From Diprion similis (Eukaryota > Arthropoda > Insecta > Hymenoptera > Diprionidae), in NCBI RefSeq assembly GCF_021155765.1, contig NC_060118.1, positions 5,766,001 to 5,830,000 of the forward strand: a stretch of DNA of 64,000 bases, given 5' to 3'. The notes under the pieces were generated by a model. The model was not told the origin of the DNA and did no database searches. It saw only the letters and a list, made by a program, of their open reading frames with translations. A program made the translations under genes and the position numbers. Below are positions 37,971-50,000 of this stretch, in pieces (position 1 is the first letter of the stretch; every line of letters begins with the position of its first letter).

Positions 37971-40900
37971 TCATTTTCCTTTTCGATGTTCAAGCCTAGG
38001 TCTACCTTTTTTTGCTGCAGGTTTGTCCTTTCCTTTGTTTAAGAGTGGATGAGTTTCTGTAAAGAAAAATTATACTCCTGTACTATTCAATGACAATACG
38101 AATGTATTAGATATAATATTTCCACCCATACAAAATGATAAAATTGTTAAAAGTGGATGAAAAGTGTCAAAAGCTATTCTAAAACTACAGCAATAACTCA
38201 TAAGTGTTTTCATCCACTCTGTAAAGAACATTTCTTGGAATATTGATGTAACAAAATGTTTCCACTGCTTATAAAATCTTACCATCAGTTGGTGCTCCTT
38301 GTAGATTGATATCATGGGAGCGATGTTTTTTCACTGGAGGTTCTTGAGGTGCTGATTGTGTGTCTTCTGATTCTTCAACATCGGGTGAAATTGGCAAAAA
38401 TTGAAGCGACCCAATGTTTTCAGTTTCTTCGTCAGAACTACAGAAGGCAGCCACCCTGTCAATTGCAGCTACGTCAACTTCAATTTCTTCATCTTGCGCC
38501 TCTTCCCCTTGGACCACGGACTTATCTTCGTCGCTCAAATCGAACTCGCTTTCTCTTTCTTCGTATTCAACATTTTCATCTAGCTCTTTGAAATCAGGAG
38601 CAAATGCTGACCAATTTTCAACCTGATTTTGAGCCCAGATCGAAACCACTCCGGATGATATTGAAGCAATTATTGGTCTCACCGGATGCCACTAGTGAAA
38701 ATAATTTTGACATGAAATCACTTTTTACTCAATCATTGACAGCAATCTAGTTTATAATGGATCTGTAATGAAAATTTGTTTATTATGCAAATTTGTGGGA
38801 AAACATTTTCTGATGGTAATTGTTTGATAGAGAAAAACCAGTAAAATATAGATCAAATATTTCTATATAGTGATAAAACATGAAAAAAAGACTTCAGTCC
38901 GGCATTGCAGAACTGAAAATTGGTTCAGATTGACGTGTTCTTACCACAACATCAAGTAGAAGCTCTCCTTTGGTTCCGTGTAATATTTTTACCAAATTTC
39001 CAATACTTTTTTCCCAAATATAGAGAGCATGCTGCCTTGCAGAACCGGCACAAACATATTCACCGTCTCCTGAAAAGCAGCACTTCTTCCACATAGTTTT
39101 GTTGACCAAATCTTGGAGTTTTTGGATAGGTTCCGGCTCCCCATCCTTTCCACAGGCCAGAACTTCCGTACTATCGTAAACTCTTATAACTCTGTCGGAA
39201 GTGTTGACGAGATAACAGTCTCCTCGTCTGGCAAACTCGATACTTTTTACAGCCGTATTACTGGCTGTGCCTTGAGATATTTTGTAAGAGGCTTTGACAG
39301 CCAGACTTTCTGAATTTAGAACTAGAATTCTTCCTCTAGTATTACCCGTAAATATGTAATCGCCTCGCCTGTTAAATGATGCCACTATATTCAAGTCACT
39401 CTGTAAAATAAGTAAGGAAAACGGTTGATAAGGCTTTCTTGCTGTTGATTTGGCCTAAAAATATTTAAATCATGGCCTTATATTGTATTGATACAGCTTT
39501 GATACTACACAGGCAAAAGAGAGCAAACTTCTATAATATTGCTCACTTTTCAGTTTTTATTTGCATTTTCAGACCAAAACAAGGTACCTTAAAAATTCTT
39601 TCAAAAGTAATTTTTACATCATGGTACTATGTGTTTTCTAGCAAAACTTTCAGCCTTTTGATATGAGAGAAGATGGGCAAAGTATTTTAAGGCAGTTCTT
39701 CTACAAAGTCGATCAAGGGATCAATAATCGTAGGAATGCTACTGAGCTGTTGGGTAAAATGGTCTGTTAGGAGAGAAGAAGAAATTAATAAAAACGGAAC
39801 CGTTAACAACTTTGTCAAAGTTCCCACTCAAGAGAGTTGATTCAATTTCATTTGAGTCTATAGAATATTAGAAAATTTTCATGAACATTTCACTAAATTA
39901 ATCAACAAATGGGCCAATAACTATTAAGTTCCAGCCCTAATTTCATGCATAACATCAAAAAGTAAAGACTGGTGATATGAGAATGAGTAAATATCAATCC
40001 TGATGGTATTTTGAGTTTTGTTTCAAGCTCTGATAAAAAATGTAAGTACATACATCTTCATCGAGAGGTATGACCCTGTGTGTGCCTTCGATTTTTACCA
40101 AAACAGCAGCATGTCTCATGGGACAAACCAGAAATTTGTTAGCATTTCTTGGGTGAAATTGAACCTTTAATATAGGTGATGGAAATCTATATTTCTGGTC
40201 GCATTCTCCTGAGAGAACATCCCAGATGCAAACATTGTTGTCTGTAGAAGCACTGAGAAGTTTATGTCCGTTTCTTGACCAGCTGTGCACACATAATATT
40301 CAGTTAAAAAATATGGCAAGTATGTATAAATGATAGAGGAAAGCAAGTGCATATTAAATGCTATGTATAGCATATATGTATATAATTGTAATGTTATTTC
40401 ATAATATGTTTCTAATAGTCTTTAGCCAATTATTCCAGGAATTTAAAAATCCACTAACTTTGTCTATTTTCCAATCTCATTGTGACTTGCCAATTTTGTC
40501 TACAAATTATATTTAATTTATAAATCAGTTCTGTTTTATGATTATATAGAAATTTCATAATTACTGTATTGACGCCAGGATATTATCTATCATTCAAATT
40601 TACATGCGAAGAATTTAAAAGTTTTTACGAACACTCAATGTAACATGAGATTAATTTATGTTAGTGAAACTTATAGTCGAATTTGTTCTCTTGCCTTATA
40701 GAACAAACGGGATGCACATGAGCACTGATTATCTTTGCTATGCCGCGAGTTAGAAAATCCCAAATTACTATCCTTCCATCATTGCAGCCTACGGCGAGCA
40801 GCGTTCCTCTTTTATTAAATGCACAGGTCACTGCAAAAGATATGCAATCCAAAGTTCCATCAAATTCCTAGAAGAGAAGACAGAAATATGATTTGTTAAG

Positions 40901-41097
40901 ATGCAGATGAATATGCAATTGTCTATCACGTATTACGATGTTAGGTTATGATACTAATAAAGTTTTACGAGAAAAAACAACTTACTTCGGGATAATTCTG
41001 CCCAAAGGATTCTGAAAATATATAAATTAATTAGAGTATTTTGTGAAACGTTTACTGACGGTATGTAAGTTACCTTACCTAATAATTCTAAATTCAT
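37971..41097 (-). CDS. Rbbp5: Retinoblastoma-binding protein 5 (COMPASS/MLL core subunit)
   Basis: RBBP5 is a nuclear WD40 scaffold that, with ASH2L, WDR5 and DPY30, activates SET1/MLL histone H3 lysine-4 methyltransferases. Seven exons (41097-41079, 41011-40986, 40867-40695, 40282-40054, 39400-38945, 38691-38283, 38056-37971) join into 465 codons. The N-terminus MNLELLESFGQNYPE, the blades ISAHVHPVCSISWSRNGHKL, CIWDVLSGECDQKYRFPSPI and KKCCFSGDGEYVCAGSARQH, and the hinge FKELDENVEYEERESEFDLS are nearly as in vertebrates. The hinge includes the region that contacts ASH2L and the methyltransferase. The C-terminus is short and ends with KKGRPRLEHRKGK. The first coding exon has only 19 nt. The exon 3 donor is GC rather than GT. 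It is head-to-head with the Jerky-like gene and tail-to-tail with Cwf19l2. Confidence 0.97.
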
Positions 41098-41335
41098 TTC
41101 TCCTCATTCAATATTCTGTCAACAAATTCCTAACAAATTTTTGGTATCTGTCGATAGCAGGTATAACCGTAAACAGTGGTGTGAGTGTGTATTAAGGTGT
41201 GTATACCTTTGTATACTCAACCACGGTCCGTATGAAGCTTTCTACGGACAGCCAATCAGATATGCGTGAGGGAAAGCTTGATCGGGTATTCGTGTAGATG
41301 CAACCAATAGCTAGGTGTAGTCGTCATTGATAGAA

Positions 41336-41830
41336 CAAATTCATCTAGGGAATTCGAGTGACGTCAGCCCCTTACACTAGCAATTCAAGATCGAATTTAG
41401 TTCTGTCTGTGCTAAATCGTTTGTAGGTCATTTGCAGGTAATTTTTTGGTGATTTCGCGATGTTTTTGAGACAAGAGTTCAGTCGTTATTAATAAAACAA
41501 GTTTTTATCGTTTTAATTTTTGCGAATGTACCGTACCGGCCCAGCTGATCGCGAAAGCATCTCTTATGACATCACTCGAACTCGCTAGACGAATTTGTTT
41601 CATTAATAACTACTGAACTATTGACTTACAAATGTCAGAAAAACACTACAATCGCCTACAAACAATCTAGAATTAATTTCGCACAAGCAGAACTTAATTA
41701 GAACGCAAATTGCAACTATGAGGGGCTAACGTCACTCGAATTCCCTAATCAGATTTGTTTTATTAATAACAATTGAACTATTGACTTACAAACGACAGGA
41801 AACGACTTACAAACAGCTACAAACGATTAC
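41336..41830. repeat. Inverted/direct repeat complex in a divergent promoter region
   Basis: A segment at 41336-41505 recurs in inverse orientation at about 41566-41757; shared landmarks are GGGAATTCGAGTGACGT, AGCCCCT, AAGTTCTG or TAGTTCTG, TTTGTAGG, and GTTATTAATAAAACAA. A third partial copy at 41752-41830 repeats the TTTGTTTTATTAATAAC and GACTTACAAACGACAG part in the same orientation as the second. The copies include TGACGTCA-like (CRE/ATF-type) sites. The complex lies between the divergent Rbbp5 and Jerky-like starts. Confidence 0.65.
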
Positions 41831-42104
41831 AAATAGAATCAACTTATTCGGTTGTTACGGTATATACTTAAGTATACGGAGCTTTGTGTCTACATACATA
41901 CACCTACCAATAGCAAAGTCACATTGTATTTACCAAGCGTTTGGTGATCTCTTTACTGTCTAGCCAATGCGTCGATTTAATAACAATTGTTTACGGAAGC
42001 GATGGAAAAGCGAATTGTTTACTGGATACTGTCAAAACTTTAATTTGTGTACGCCTATAATTTTTATTACAATATACCGCAGCTACGAATCGAATAATAA
42101 GAAA

Positions 42105-44773
42105 ATGCAAGTTAGTAATGAAAATGAGTTAAAAGTCAGAAAGCGAAAAAACCTGACTGTCCACGAAAAGTTGAAAATTTTGAAAACACTAGACAACGAT
42201 GTTGAATCTTCGACAACGACTATTGCACAAGAGTATGGTATTGATCCAAGGACAATTAGAAATTGGCGACAGAATCGGCAAGAATTAGAAAAATTGAGCG
42301 ACACTAGATCGATGAAAATAAAACGAGTTCGAAAATCTCGGTTTGAACAACTTGAAAAAGCCTTGTACACCTGGTTTCAGGAAATTCGATTCAGAGGAGT
42401 CCCTGTCAATGGCCCAATTATCAGAGGTAAACAAAATCTGTACATTACAAATCATTTTCCAAAACCGCTACCTGTTTAATGCACCTTTCTACACGTAAAA
42501 CAAATTTTTATATTTTTGTATATATGATAGATATCAATGCTCATAATCAGAACTTTATTTTATTTCATCAACTAAAATTAATTTTAATTCATTGTCTAGC
42601 AAAAGCATTGGAACTGTCCAAGGCAATGGAAGATGGGACTATGATGAACTTTGTAGCAAGTGAAGGATGGCTAAGCAAATGGAAATCCAGATTTGATATA
42701 CAAAAACTTACTTCTGATAATAAAGCTGAAGATGAACCAGGTGACGAAATATTTGTAGAAGAGTTTCCCTTAATCATAAAGAAGGAAGAGCCTGGGATTA
42801 AAAATGTTCATGTCGACGAAAATGATTTATATTATCAAATGTTATCTGCATGTACTTCGATAGAGGACCAAGAACGTGAAGCTGTGCATTTTAAGCAAAA
42901 TAAAGTCCACAATAACAAAGCTGCCCCAGCAGAAAAAAATTTTATTCAAGAATTACCGATAATTGTAAAACAAGAAAAACTTTCTCAGAGCGAAATTTAT
43001 ACCAACGATGAAAGCAATTTAAATCACAAAGCGTTACCTTCAAATACTATGGCGAAAGAAAAAAATTGCCAACCTGCGGGCTCAAAACAAAGTAAGACAT
43101 GCAGTAACACAGTTGAACCAACAGAAAGAGTTTTTCTACCAGAATTTCCTGTAATTGCCACACAGGAGAATCGAACCGAAAACGAAATTTTAGACGCCAA
43201 TGAAACTGGTTCAAATTGTACAATATTATCACAAAAAGCTCCAGAGGGGGAAAATGATCCCATGGATACAAGTTTGATGCAAAGTAAGAACCACGACCGA
43301 TTAGCAGCTTGCTCTAATATAGCTAAATCAACGGAAAGAATTTTTTTATCAGAATATCCGTTGATAGAGAAAGCAGAGTGTGAAATTGTAAACACAAATG
43401 AAAGACAACCTTCGAGAACTTTGGCAGAGGAAAATGATTCCGAAGACCTAAAATTTATTAGACGAAATGATAGCCGAGTCAGGGTAACAGGTTACAATCA
43501 TATCGAAATAGCAACAGACAGAATTTTTATACAAGAATATCCATTACGAGGCAAGGATGAAGAGCTTGTACCTAGTCAAATTTTTAATGCCACTGAAGCT
43601 GATTTATATTACAAAATGCTCCCATCTCGTAATTTAGCGGAAGAAAAAGATCTAGAAGCTATGGCACTTCATCAAAATAAAGACAGAGTTACAGTAATGG
43701 CCTGTTACAACTCAGATGCTTCGTTAAAACTCCCATTGATCGTCATTGGAAGGTACCCTAAACCCAGGGCTTTGAAAAATATGTCTAAATCCACGCTTCC
43801 GGTTTACTATACGGGTGAATCAAGCGCAATGATGACCATTAATCTTTTTAAAATTTGGTTCAAGGAAGTATTCGTACCCCAGGTTACAACTTTTTTAAGA
43901 GAACGTGGTCTTCCTTTAAAAGCTGAGCTTTTAGTTAACAATGCTACGTCTGATTCTAGGAATGAAGTTATTTCATTGAATGATATCAAAGCATATTATT
44001 TACCACATAATAAAACATCTGTCGAGCTGTCAGATCATGGAACGACTGATAACTTGAAAAGACATTACACATCGGCGCTTCTGAGGTCAATTTTATATGC
44101 CCAACAAAGTGGAACTTCAGTTGGTACACATTTGAAGTCTGTAAATATCAGAGACGTCATATATTGGTTGAGCGACGCTTGGGACGAAGTAAGTCCTAGT
44201 AAAGAGATCGTATGCCATCAAAATCCACTGTCCGACAATCAGATATGTGAGATAAAGACCGAAACCACAAACTTGAATCAAGGCGTAACTGATCAAGATC
44301 TTTTGAATCTTTTGCAACAAATTGATAGCTATAAAACTGCAAAAAAAGAAATTGTGCATGAGTGGATTAAAAACAATGATAATGCGTTCGCTGAAATGCC
44401 GACGAATGAAGAAATAATTAAAATGGTTGAGGAGAACGATGAACTTGGTAAATGAACTTGCACAGTACTTTGTAAAAATATTTTCAGTATGGTTTTTGTA
44501 CATTCATTTACGAACATAATTTTTGACAAATTTTTAAATACACAATATATATATATATATATATCTCTTTCTTATTGTTTTTCAGAAGAGGACGAGGCCA
44601 ATTTAGGCGAGACTGTGGATGTGAAACCAAAAGATGTAGTAACTGCAGCTAATACAATCCTTGCATTCTTCGAAAGACATAGTTTTTTGACAAAGGCAGA
44701 ATTAGCCACGATAAGAAAGGTCAAACGAATAGCCATGCAAATAAGAATTTCGCAACAAGTTTCAAAGAGTTAA
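42105..44773 (+). CDS. Domesticated CENP-B/Jerky/Tigger-like transposase-derived protein
   Basis: This gene derives from a pogo/Tigger-class DDE transposase of the CENP-B/Jerky group; the present role is unknown but probably DNA binding. Three exons (42105-42426, 42600-44447, 44586-44773) join in phase into 785 codons; an upstream in-frame ATG at 41967 would add 46 residues. Visible in order: a CENP-B N-terminal helix-turn-helix (LTVHEKLKILK...AQEYGIDPRTIRNWRQ), a Tc5-type HTH (FRGVPVNGPIIRAKALELSK...SEGWLSKWKSRFDI), five tandem 61-70-residue repeats each beginning with IF(V/L/I)xE(F/Y)P-type sequence (42749, 42938, 43130, 43340, 43523), then the transposase core (DRVTVMACYN...PKPRALKN...VYYTGE). 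The first two catalytic positions look changed (NATEADLYY, LLVNNATSD), the third remains (LSDHGTTDNLKRHY). A typical Jerky-type C-terminus (DLLNLLQQIDS to ATIRKVKRIAMQI) closes it. No terminal inverted repeats flank it. Confidence 0.85.
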
Positions 44774-46971
44774 TAATATATAATATTCCACTTACGTACA
44801 TATTCATGTAAATACAAGTTAATAATTAATTTATAGAAATCTTTTTTTTTTCGAGGTAAAGTATTTTATGTTACGATTGTAAATATTTTACATTTACATC
44901 TGTTGTTGCAGCCCGCAATTTTACTTGCTTATATTTGGGGACGAGTTATAAAATGCAGGCATTTCTTAACTTTCCGTTTTCTAAAATTTTAGTCTTCTGC
45001 AGCCTGTAGCCAAAAAACTAATTAACAAAACACTGCAGAAGAACATTCATTGTGCAATACGAGAGTTTAGGAAAATAAAAATTTTATTAGAAACTCACCA
45101 GAAACTGAGAAAATAAAATTGTCTCAGTACGTCAAGGACATATCTACTGTGGACCAGGAAATGATATTTCAACAAGATTTTTTTCACACTCATTCAGAAT
45201 TGGGTTGTAGAAATTACCTTTCATTGGCACTGCAGCTACGGTGAGTAAAAAAATTAGTAAAATAACCAGGTATCGCGTCATTCAGTCCCAATGTTTTCTG
45301 TTTTGGATGGGGAATTTGCAATAACAGATTCGCACAAAGCATTGAAAAACTACATCACATCTGGAACAAATACATACGTCGAAAACTAATCCATTTTTGA
45401 CGGACGGTATTTATCTAATCATAGATGAAGGTATCTTGAGATTTTAGAATAAAAGATTGCTATATAATATGTGTATTACTTCAAGTCTCTAAATATTTTT
45501 ATTGTATTTTATTACATTTTGATCTTGTTTCTACATACCTACATCATACACACTAGTACCGCCTGGATGTAAAATAGTACTCATACAATATAATAATGTA
45601 TTTTCTGTATACATTGTTAACATACTTTACAAATTTAAATTAACTGGAGCATCTAATATAATATATGTTCAATATAATGTAAACTCTGAAAGTATAATAT
45701 AAATGCAATATTATTCTCTAAGAGAAGAAAACAAAAAATCGAAACAAAAAAAAAAAAAAAAATTCTCGTTATGTTTGTTATTTAATACAGTGTATAAACA
45801 TTGGCCCCAAAAATACATATCGGTGTTCTCAAATACATATCTAACAGTTTTAGCATATATTATGACATCTATATTTCATGTATATTGTTTATATACACAC
45901 TATAATATAAAGATGCAGAGGATGATTTGTTCGCCTGTGGTTTCGAGTTCATTCGTGTTGGGCGTTACTATCAAAACCTGTTCGTAGAATTAAGTCTTTT
46001 CTGATAAAATTGAAATTGGACTCAAACAGGAGGAATCATAAGATATTGTGGACTAAACGGCTTCAGTTACTTCTCTGTCGAAAGTAGCAAATTAATAAGT
46101 TTCTGTAATAACAATAAATGCCATGGAGTCTTTTACACTTCAGCAAATAACTGTGATATAATTAATCACGAAATGGAGCAATATGTACAGACCCATGAAC
46201 ATATGCGGAACTAGTCTTTTACTACATATTATATTACATTGTGTATATATATGCATAATTGTATATTTTATTGTGTACACATATAAACTTCACAATGATT
46301 ATCATGAAGACTTATCGTCGACATACATGTCTTGACATTCTGTATATTCGATTGATTAAACTCATTATTTATTCCTTTACCCGATATCAAGTCAGGTACG
46401 TTTCAAAACACACCATAAGGATTATTGATTATGATCCTTGAGACAAGATATTGAAATCAACCGCTATTCTCACGACCATTTGTTTTGTGTTTTTAGTTTT
46501 GTAATGTAATACATAACTTGACGTCAATGAAATACATTTCGTTTCAAAGTTGTTAGGATATATAAATAATTATAAACAAATTTATATATCGCAATGCAAG
46601 TACCTCGATAGATACTATAATATTGAATTCTCATCGGTATCTCAACAAATTTCCATGCTGAAGAATTACGCTCCTATTTTTATCTGTGAGAAGGGTACTA
46701 CTCTCTTAGTCTCTATCCAACCGTTCATCTTCTCTTACAAAATAATAGATGAAAAATAATATGTGAAAAGAGGAAAAAAAAAATTTGAAAACGGAGTGGG
46801 TTCTACAAATTGGCGAGAGAATAATGAAAAACGGTTTATGATATTTATAATATTGGTGCATATAACTTACTGTTCAAAATGATGAATGAATTTTTTTTGT
46901 TAACGTTTAAATAATCTTTCAAATAACTAATGTTCATTTATTAATTCCTGATTTTTCTTCTTTCTCATTGG
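44774..46971. other. Intergenic region, no gene seen
   Basis: Beyond the Jerky-like stop, AATAAA at 45074-45079 is a possible poly(A) signal. The rest is AT-rich with short (AT)n and poly-A tracts and open frames under 100 codons without domains. Confidence 0.5.
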
Positions 46972-46977
46972 TTTATT
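46972..46977 (-). terminator. Candidate karst poly(A) signal
   Basis: AATAAA on the minus strand lies 41 bp downstream of the spectrin stop codon. Confidence 0.5.
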
Positions 46978-47017
46978 TTATGTTTTTATCTTCTTTTTTC
47001 TTCATTCCGTCAAATCG

Positions 47018-50000
47018 CTACGATTGTGATGGCTTCTTTCTTCTACCGAATAAGTTACTCAGTACTGAGCTGCGTTTGCTATCTCTATCCTTACGACTTC
47101 CTGTACTCTGTTCACTCTCCGATCCACTTTCCGACGCTCTTCTACTGTCGACAACGGACAAACCCTGTGCACCTTGGGCACCAGCTGGTGGCGGTGCTAC
47201 ATAAGGAGGTAGCGAAGCTGGTCTTCCGGTAAAAGAATTGACCGTTTGTTGATTTCCCTATGGATAAGAAAATCGATCAATTAGGGTGTTGAAAATATGC
47301 AATCATGGAAAAGCTTTATATGGCCAATGAAAATATATATTGGGGGGGTATACAGGATTAGACACCTGAGAAAGTCGGTAAATTTTGTGCAGAGACACGA
47401 CGACAACTAATGATTCAATTCTATGGGAGTTTGTTTTGTTGACAAGTTCGTAGTCGAACTACATTCACATATTATAGAATCAATCAATGGGAAACATTGC
47501 TACTGACAATAACATCAACTATTTTGCTCCATGACATGTTTTGCAGTCGTCACAGTATCTCAAAAACTACTAAAGGATTTACTTCAAATTTGGACAGTTG
47601 GTAATTACACAATAGTCATGAATTTTATTATAAATAATTGAATTTGAAGCTCAATCGGTTGTCATTTACTTAGAAATAAAAATTTTTGATTGTGGCAAAT
47701 AATTCAACACTTTTCTTCCTGTATAGGCTAATGTATATGTGTAAAAAACAAAATCTCACCTGTCTTACGTGTATTGGTACATTTCCATAAGCTGAAACAT
47801 AAATTTGAACAAAAAATTAAAGACAATCCAAGGTATTACGAATTATGTCGTCACAGTGCCAAACACTCTTCAAACTCATGCGTGATTTGACTATGGGATT
47901 TATGATGCTATTTACAAGAATCGGTATGATTGTATGTACAAATGGAGTGAGATAAATAATGGCAAAAAGTAAACTGGAAAAAATGTATCCATCCCATGCC
48001 GAATTTACAACGAATCTAAAATCTTAGGCCTGAAATATGTATAGGGGAAAGGAGGGAGGGACCTGCTTTGTAGGTTTTAGGTGCCGATCTAATCTATTAA
48101 AAAATGATAAAATCGTAATGATTATGGTATCGATGTAGTAATCCTCATAACTGAATATTTCGGGGAATATCTTATTTGGAACAAAATTGTTCTTTGGGAG
48201 TAACAGAAGGTTTTGAAGTATAGGTAAACATGCGCTGTTGAAATATATAGAGAAAAAAATGTGGGTAATACGGAGAAAGACGCAGGCAAGGTAGAGAAAA
48301 TGCTTTTTTTTTTGCATTCTCATTCGTGCTTGACTGACCGGGATCATTTTGGTTGTTCCACTTGCCCATTCTTGTCGGCGGAGGGGCTGTCGATGGCAGG
48401 GGAGGTGCTACTTCTAGATTAAATTTGAAAAATTATTTTACGGAAATGATACGACACACTTTTGAGTAAAATATTGAACTAGGGTACTCAGTAGCTTTGA
48501 AAAATTTCTATTAATTCCTCAAAAAAAAAAAATGTAACTCTTCACGCATTTTCACCTTGTTGTTGTTGCTGCTGCTGCTGCATGGTAGCATCTATACTGC
48601 TTTGCCTTCTCCAACCGTCATTCGACGAATGCTGGCTCGACCCGTTATGATTTGAATTTGTACTTCGAGGTTGATATGACTGCGGTCTACCTTGCTGCAC
48701 GTACGGCTCAAAGTCTAGTTGAAGAGAAACATGAAAATTAAGGTAATGATCGTTAGTGCATACAATTTAAGATAGTAAGCCACAAAGAATATTAAAGGGA
48801 CTTTGAATTGTATATTGACCCACTGTTTGTAAAATGAATGAGATGTTGACCTTAATTGTTACGTAGAAGTAGGGGTCTCGAATTTCCAACTTGGAGATTG
48901 AAATCAGTTCTCTACAATCAATTCATTTCTCAGTTTCAAAAAGTTATTCAATGCGTTCAGTTCTCACTAAGGGTGTTTTCTTTTTCTTGTGAATGAATTC
49001 GTGATATTTCACGTCAGGGAATTTCGGGAAAACCGTTATTTTATATATTTCGGTTTATTAAAGCGAATTTTGTCTTATTTCTTCCTATTTTAGTACGGCT
49101 CTAAGAAAAATATGTCGGTCAGTATGTACTACGTTTATAAAAATCATTTATGTGTAAAAAAAAGAATATACGTATGTATGTATAGTATATAAATTAAAAT
49201 TATATTTCTGGTAATTTAATGAGAAATTTTGAATTTTTCCAACATTCTCATAGAAAAACTAATTCACACTGTTCAAATCACCAAATTCCTGTATTGAAAC
49301 GATGGCCACATACGATTTCTTTTTATGCAAATACACATATCATGATGTATTTTCGTCAAAGTAAGAATGTTTAATGTTTATTGAAATGTTAGGGAATTGA
49401 GATTCCAGGAGAAAACAAGAAAAGTTTTGAAAAAAGTTGCCTATTTTAATTTACATTAAAGACACGTATTATACCCTATAGCTCAACAAGTTTGCACGGA
49501 AAAAAATAGCTTGTTCAGCTAGTTAAAATGTGCCTTTAAAAGAAATCAGTATTCTTGCTGTAAAAATGAGCAAACGTCAGAGAATTTGATATGCCCTTGA
49601 CACTGGGCATCCTCACTGTCATCTGTGTCCTCCTTTTAATCATGGAACGTGAAATTTTTTAAATATAATGTACATTTTTTGATATATCATTCACGCAAAA
49701 GAATCTCCAAAATCAATTCTCGGTCAATATTGAAAAACTATTCAAAACATAATATTTTTTAATACATCAAATGAAACTCTTTGTCAGTTTTTTGTATAGG
49801 TTTTCTCCAAACATTTAAATAACGTGCAATTTGTATTTACCGTTGCGTCTCATTTGAACTGGGTTATCGATGCTTGGTGTTCGCATAGGTATTGGAGGCG
49901 GAGCACCCCTCGGTGGAATGGGTGGCTTTTCGATTGAATGCGGACTGTATTGTTCCCTCTGACTGGCAGCTTGTTCATGTTGTATCAGTTGGTGCTGTTG

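Noticed and set aside
42105-44773. Active Tigger transposon
   Set aside because: No terminal inverted repeats were seen, the triad is altered, the gene has introns, and it is single copy in this window.
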